NCBI GenBank assembly: GCA_004154925.1
Contig: QJNS01000356.1
Span: 1 to 61,190 of the forward strand
From: Monosporascus cannonballus
Lineage: Eukaryota; Ascomycota; Sordariomycetes; Xylariales
DNA: 61,190 nucleotides
Direction: 5' to 3'
Positions 59,766-61,190 of the stretch are shown here, piece after piece (the stretch's first letter is position 1; every line of letters starts with the position of its first letter). A model generated the notes under the pieces. That model was not told the origin of the DNA. It saw only the letters and a list, made by a program, of their open reading frames with translations, and made no database searches. Position numbers and translations under genes: made by a program.

Positions 59766-60344
59766 ATGCCAGTACCAGTCCAGCGAGGCCAAGCAGGGCC
59801 CTCAACCTGGGATAAGAGTGCGCCGCCTTCCCCCGTCTTACAGTCTCCGGCCGAATCCCGCTACTAACACGGCTTATAGTGAAAATGGGCGGAATGATGG
59901 GCGGAAGTACGTTGAACTCGTGGACATAGACAAAGTGGTGTTAGGAACTTTTTTTTTTGACAGTCTTGCTGCAGCCGTCGGGGTAATAATCGGCTTTATA
60001 TTCGGTTGGTCCTCTCCTTGAAGCTGACGGGACCTTCGCGACTGACCCCGACGGCCGACAGGAACCGTGAACATCTTCAGATACGGCGCCGGCACGAATG
60101 GCATCATGAGAACTCTAGGACAGTATATGGCGGGGTCTGGTGCTACCTTCGGGTGAGTACAAGCGGATTCGTGAGCCGCATTACAGTCAGTCGCTAACGG
60201 CTTCGCCCGTGCAGCTTCTTCATGTCTATCGGAAGCGCCATTCGGACAGATTCATCACCCATTGTCGCCGAAGCTTTCGCCAGGGCCCAGCGAAGGCCCT
60301 TCATAATGGCGGCACACGAGACGTACCGGCCGCGCTCTCAATGA
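59766..60344 (+). CDS. mgr2: MGR2/ROMO1-type mitochondrial inner-membrane protein, five exons
   Basis: No single frame shows this gene. Five exons join cleanly: 59766-59817, 59880-59906, 59975-60004, 60062-60152 and 60215-60344, giving 330 nt and 109 residues. All four introns (62, 68, 57 and 62 bp) have GT...AG ends, with branch-like TACTAAC at about 59863 and CTAAC at about 60194. The protein has the family core: KMGGMMGG, GVIIGFIFGTVNIFRYG, NGIMRTLGQYMAGSGATFG, FFMSIGSAIRTDSSP and an ARAQRRPF end, with two membrane segments. In yeast Mgr2 couples to the TIM23 translocase and gates lateral release of proteins into the inner membrane. Exons 2 and 3 are only 27 and 30 nt. Exon 3 uses the second AG (GCTGCAG) after 59907; the first AG would break the frame. 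Confidence 0.92.
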
Positions 60345-61190
60345 TGCGCCTGTCCATGTGGTCCAAAGCAAGAAACCCCGGCTGTCGAAAGTTCAGTAGA
60401 GGTAACGCCCGCTCTGCTCGATACGTGTACCAGGCTAGTGTGTATATAACGCGGCGTTAGGATATATGAGTTTTACTTCGCGACTTTACATACGAAATGA
60501 ATCGCCGCTCGAAGCAAGCATTGGGGGAATTCTGTATTTTAGGGAGTGTTGCGGATGAAGGAGGTCCAGGTGTCCTCTTACTGATCCATCAAGATTCAGT
60601 ACGAACTTGGAAATCACATAAACAAGCCGCTTTGTCCATTTGTCCGTTTACCGCATACCATGGTCATCTCCCCTATCTCGTCTCTGGCCCAACCCACTTC
60701 TTCTTAGCCACAGCTTGAGGGCAACCAATGCGATTTCCCTTACTCGGCCCTAGTCCATATCAACACAACCCTGCAGCGATCACTGCAGAGGCGCTCCATG
60801 AGTAAAGCGCCTGTCATCGTACGTGTTAGTATAAGCCTCCGGCCCGCTTCCTCGGTATTGGAACCTTGCCCTTTTTTACATGATGATCGGTGGCCCCAGC
60901 ACAGGAGCCCCCACCCCACGGGGTATAAGGCATAGAGGTATGGGCTGATCACGGAATTATGACGATTCGGGATCCAATCTGCTAGAAAATTTCGAGTAGG
61001 ACTGGGTTATACACCTGTACCTCGCTCGCTTACTCGGCGGTGCATAAGAATCCTCGTCTATATTGACCAGAGAAGCCTATATCAACAGCTCTCAAACCAT
61101 GACCTGAAGGCATTCTCCGGAGCCAATCAGGCCCATCCTGCGGCTCCCCGAGGGCAGACGCCTGGCTCTCAGCCACGAGTTAACCGCCCC
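60345..61190. other. Right-hand flank, no supportable gene
   Basis: The DNA is of normal composition and includes the 3' end of the MGR2-type gene. Frames at 60497-60718 (plus) and 60740-60952 (minus) show no domain. A gene starting beyond the right edge is possible. Confidence 0.5.

Overview
The window is nuclear DNA of a filamentous ascomycete (Pezizomycotina; Sordariomycetes would fit, but nothing fixes the species). Three things support this: retrotransposons wrecked by C-to-T and G-to-A changes typical of repeat-induced point mutation (RIP); fungus-only families (HET domain, DUF7025-type AAA ATPase, NACHT-like and arrestin-like relics, a PRO45/HAM-4-type STRIPAK subunit); and 55-68 bp introns with CTAAC/CTGAC-type branch sites.

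The window has two compartments. Positions 1 to about 45,880 form a very AT-rich retrotransposon graveyard. Positions 45,881 to 61,190 are of normal composition and carry genes. In the graveyard I resolve a solo LTR (492-909, target duplication CCTAC); an outer chromovirus B (1772-15451) whose 5' LTR is split by a second chromovirus C (2049-9447, 206-bp LTRs, duplication ACAAT); a minus-strand chromovirus A with mismatched LTR types (21191-27914); chromovirus E (28653-35781), carrying a nested solo LTR and a RIP-free MITE; a 484-bp TRIM-like element (36631-37114, duplication TACGA) and a fragment of a second copy (18618-18802); and chromovirus D (39123-45880, duplication CTGAT), which ends at the compartment boundary. 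A, B, D and E belong to one family in two LTR subfamilies. All four carry, antisense to pol and next to the 3' LTR, the remains of a Zn2Cys6-like cysteine cluster; in A and D it is followed by a charged, coiled-coil-like tail. One intact non-RIPed gene, an HSL-type alpha/beta hydrolase (19161-20339, minus), sits alone in this region.

The normal compartment starts with broken genes: a DUF7025-type AAA ATPase pseudogene cut after its P-loop (45927-47831, minus), a frameshifted NACHT-like gene (48421-50574, plus) and a piece of an arrestin-like N domain (about 50750-51082, plus). These are followed by an intact HET-domain gene (51155-52345, minus). Beyond a 2.7-kb gap lie two conserved housekeeping genes: an FHA/coiled-coil/tail-anchored STRIPAK subunit (55082-57436, minus) and a five-exon MGR2/ROMO1-type mitochondrial protein gene (59766-60344, plus), recovered only by joining very small exons.

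The order thus runs from retrotransposon heterochromatin, through a decayed zone of non-self-recognition-like genes, to conserved genes. Most transposon coordinates inside RIPed DNA are hand alignments, good to a few bases at LTR ends and to tens or hundreds of bases for internal domains.
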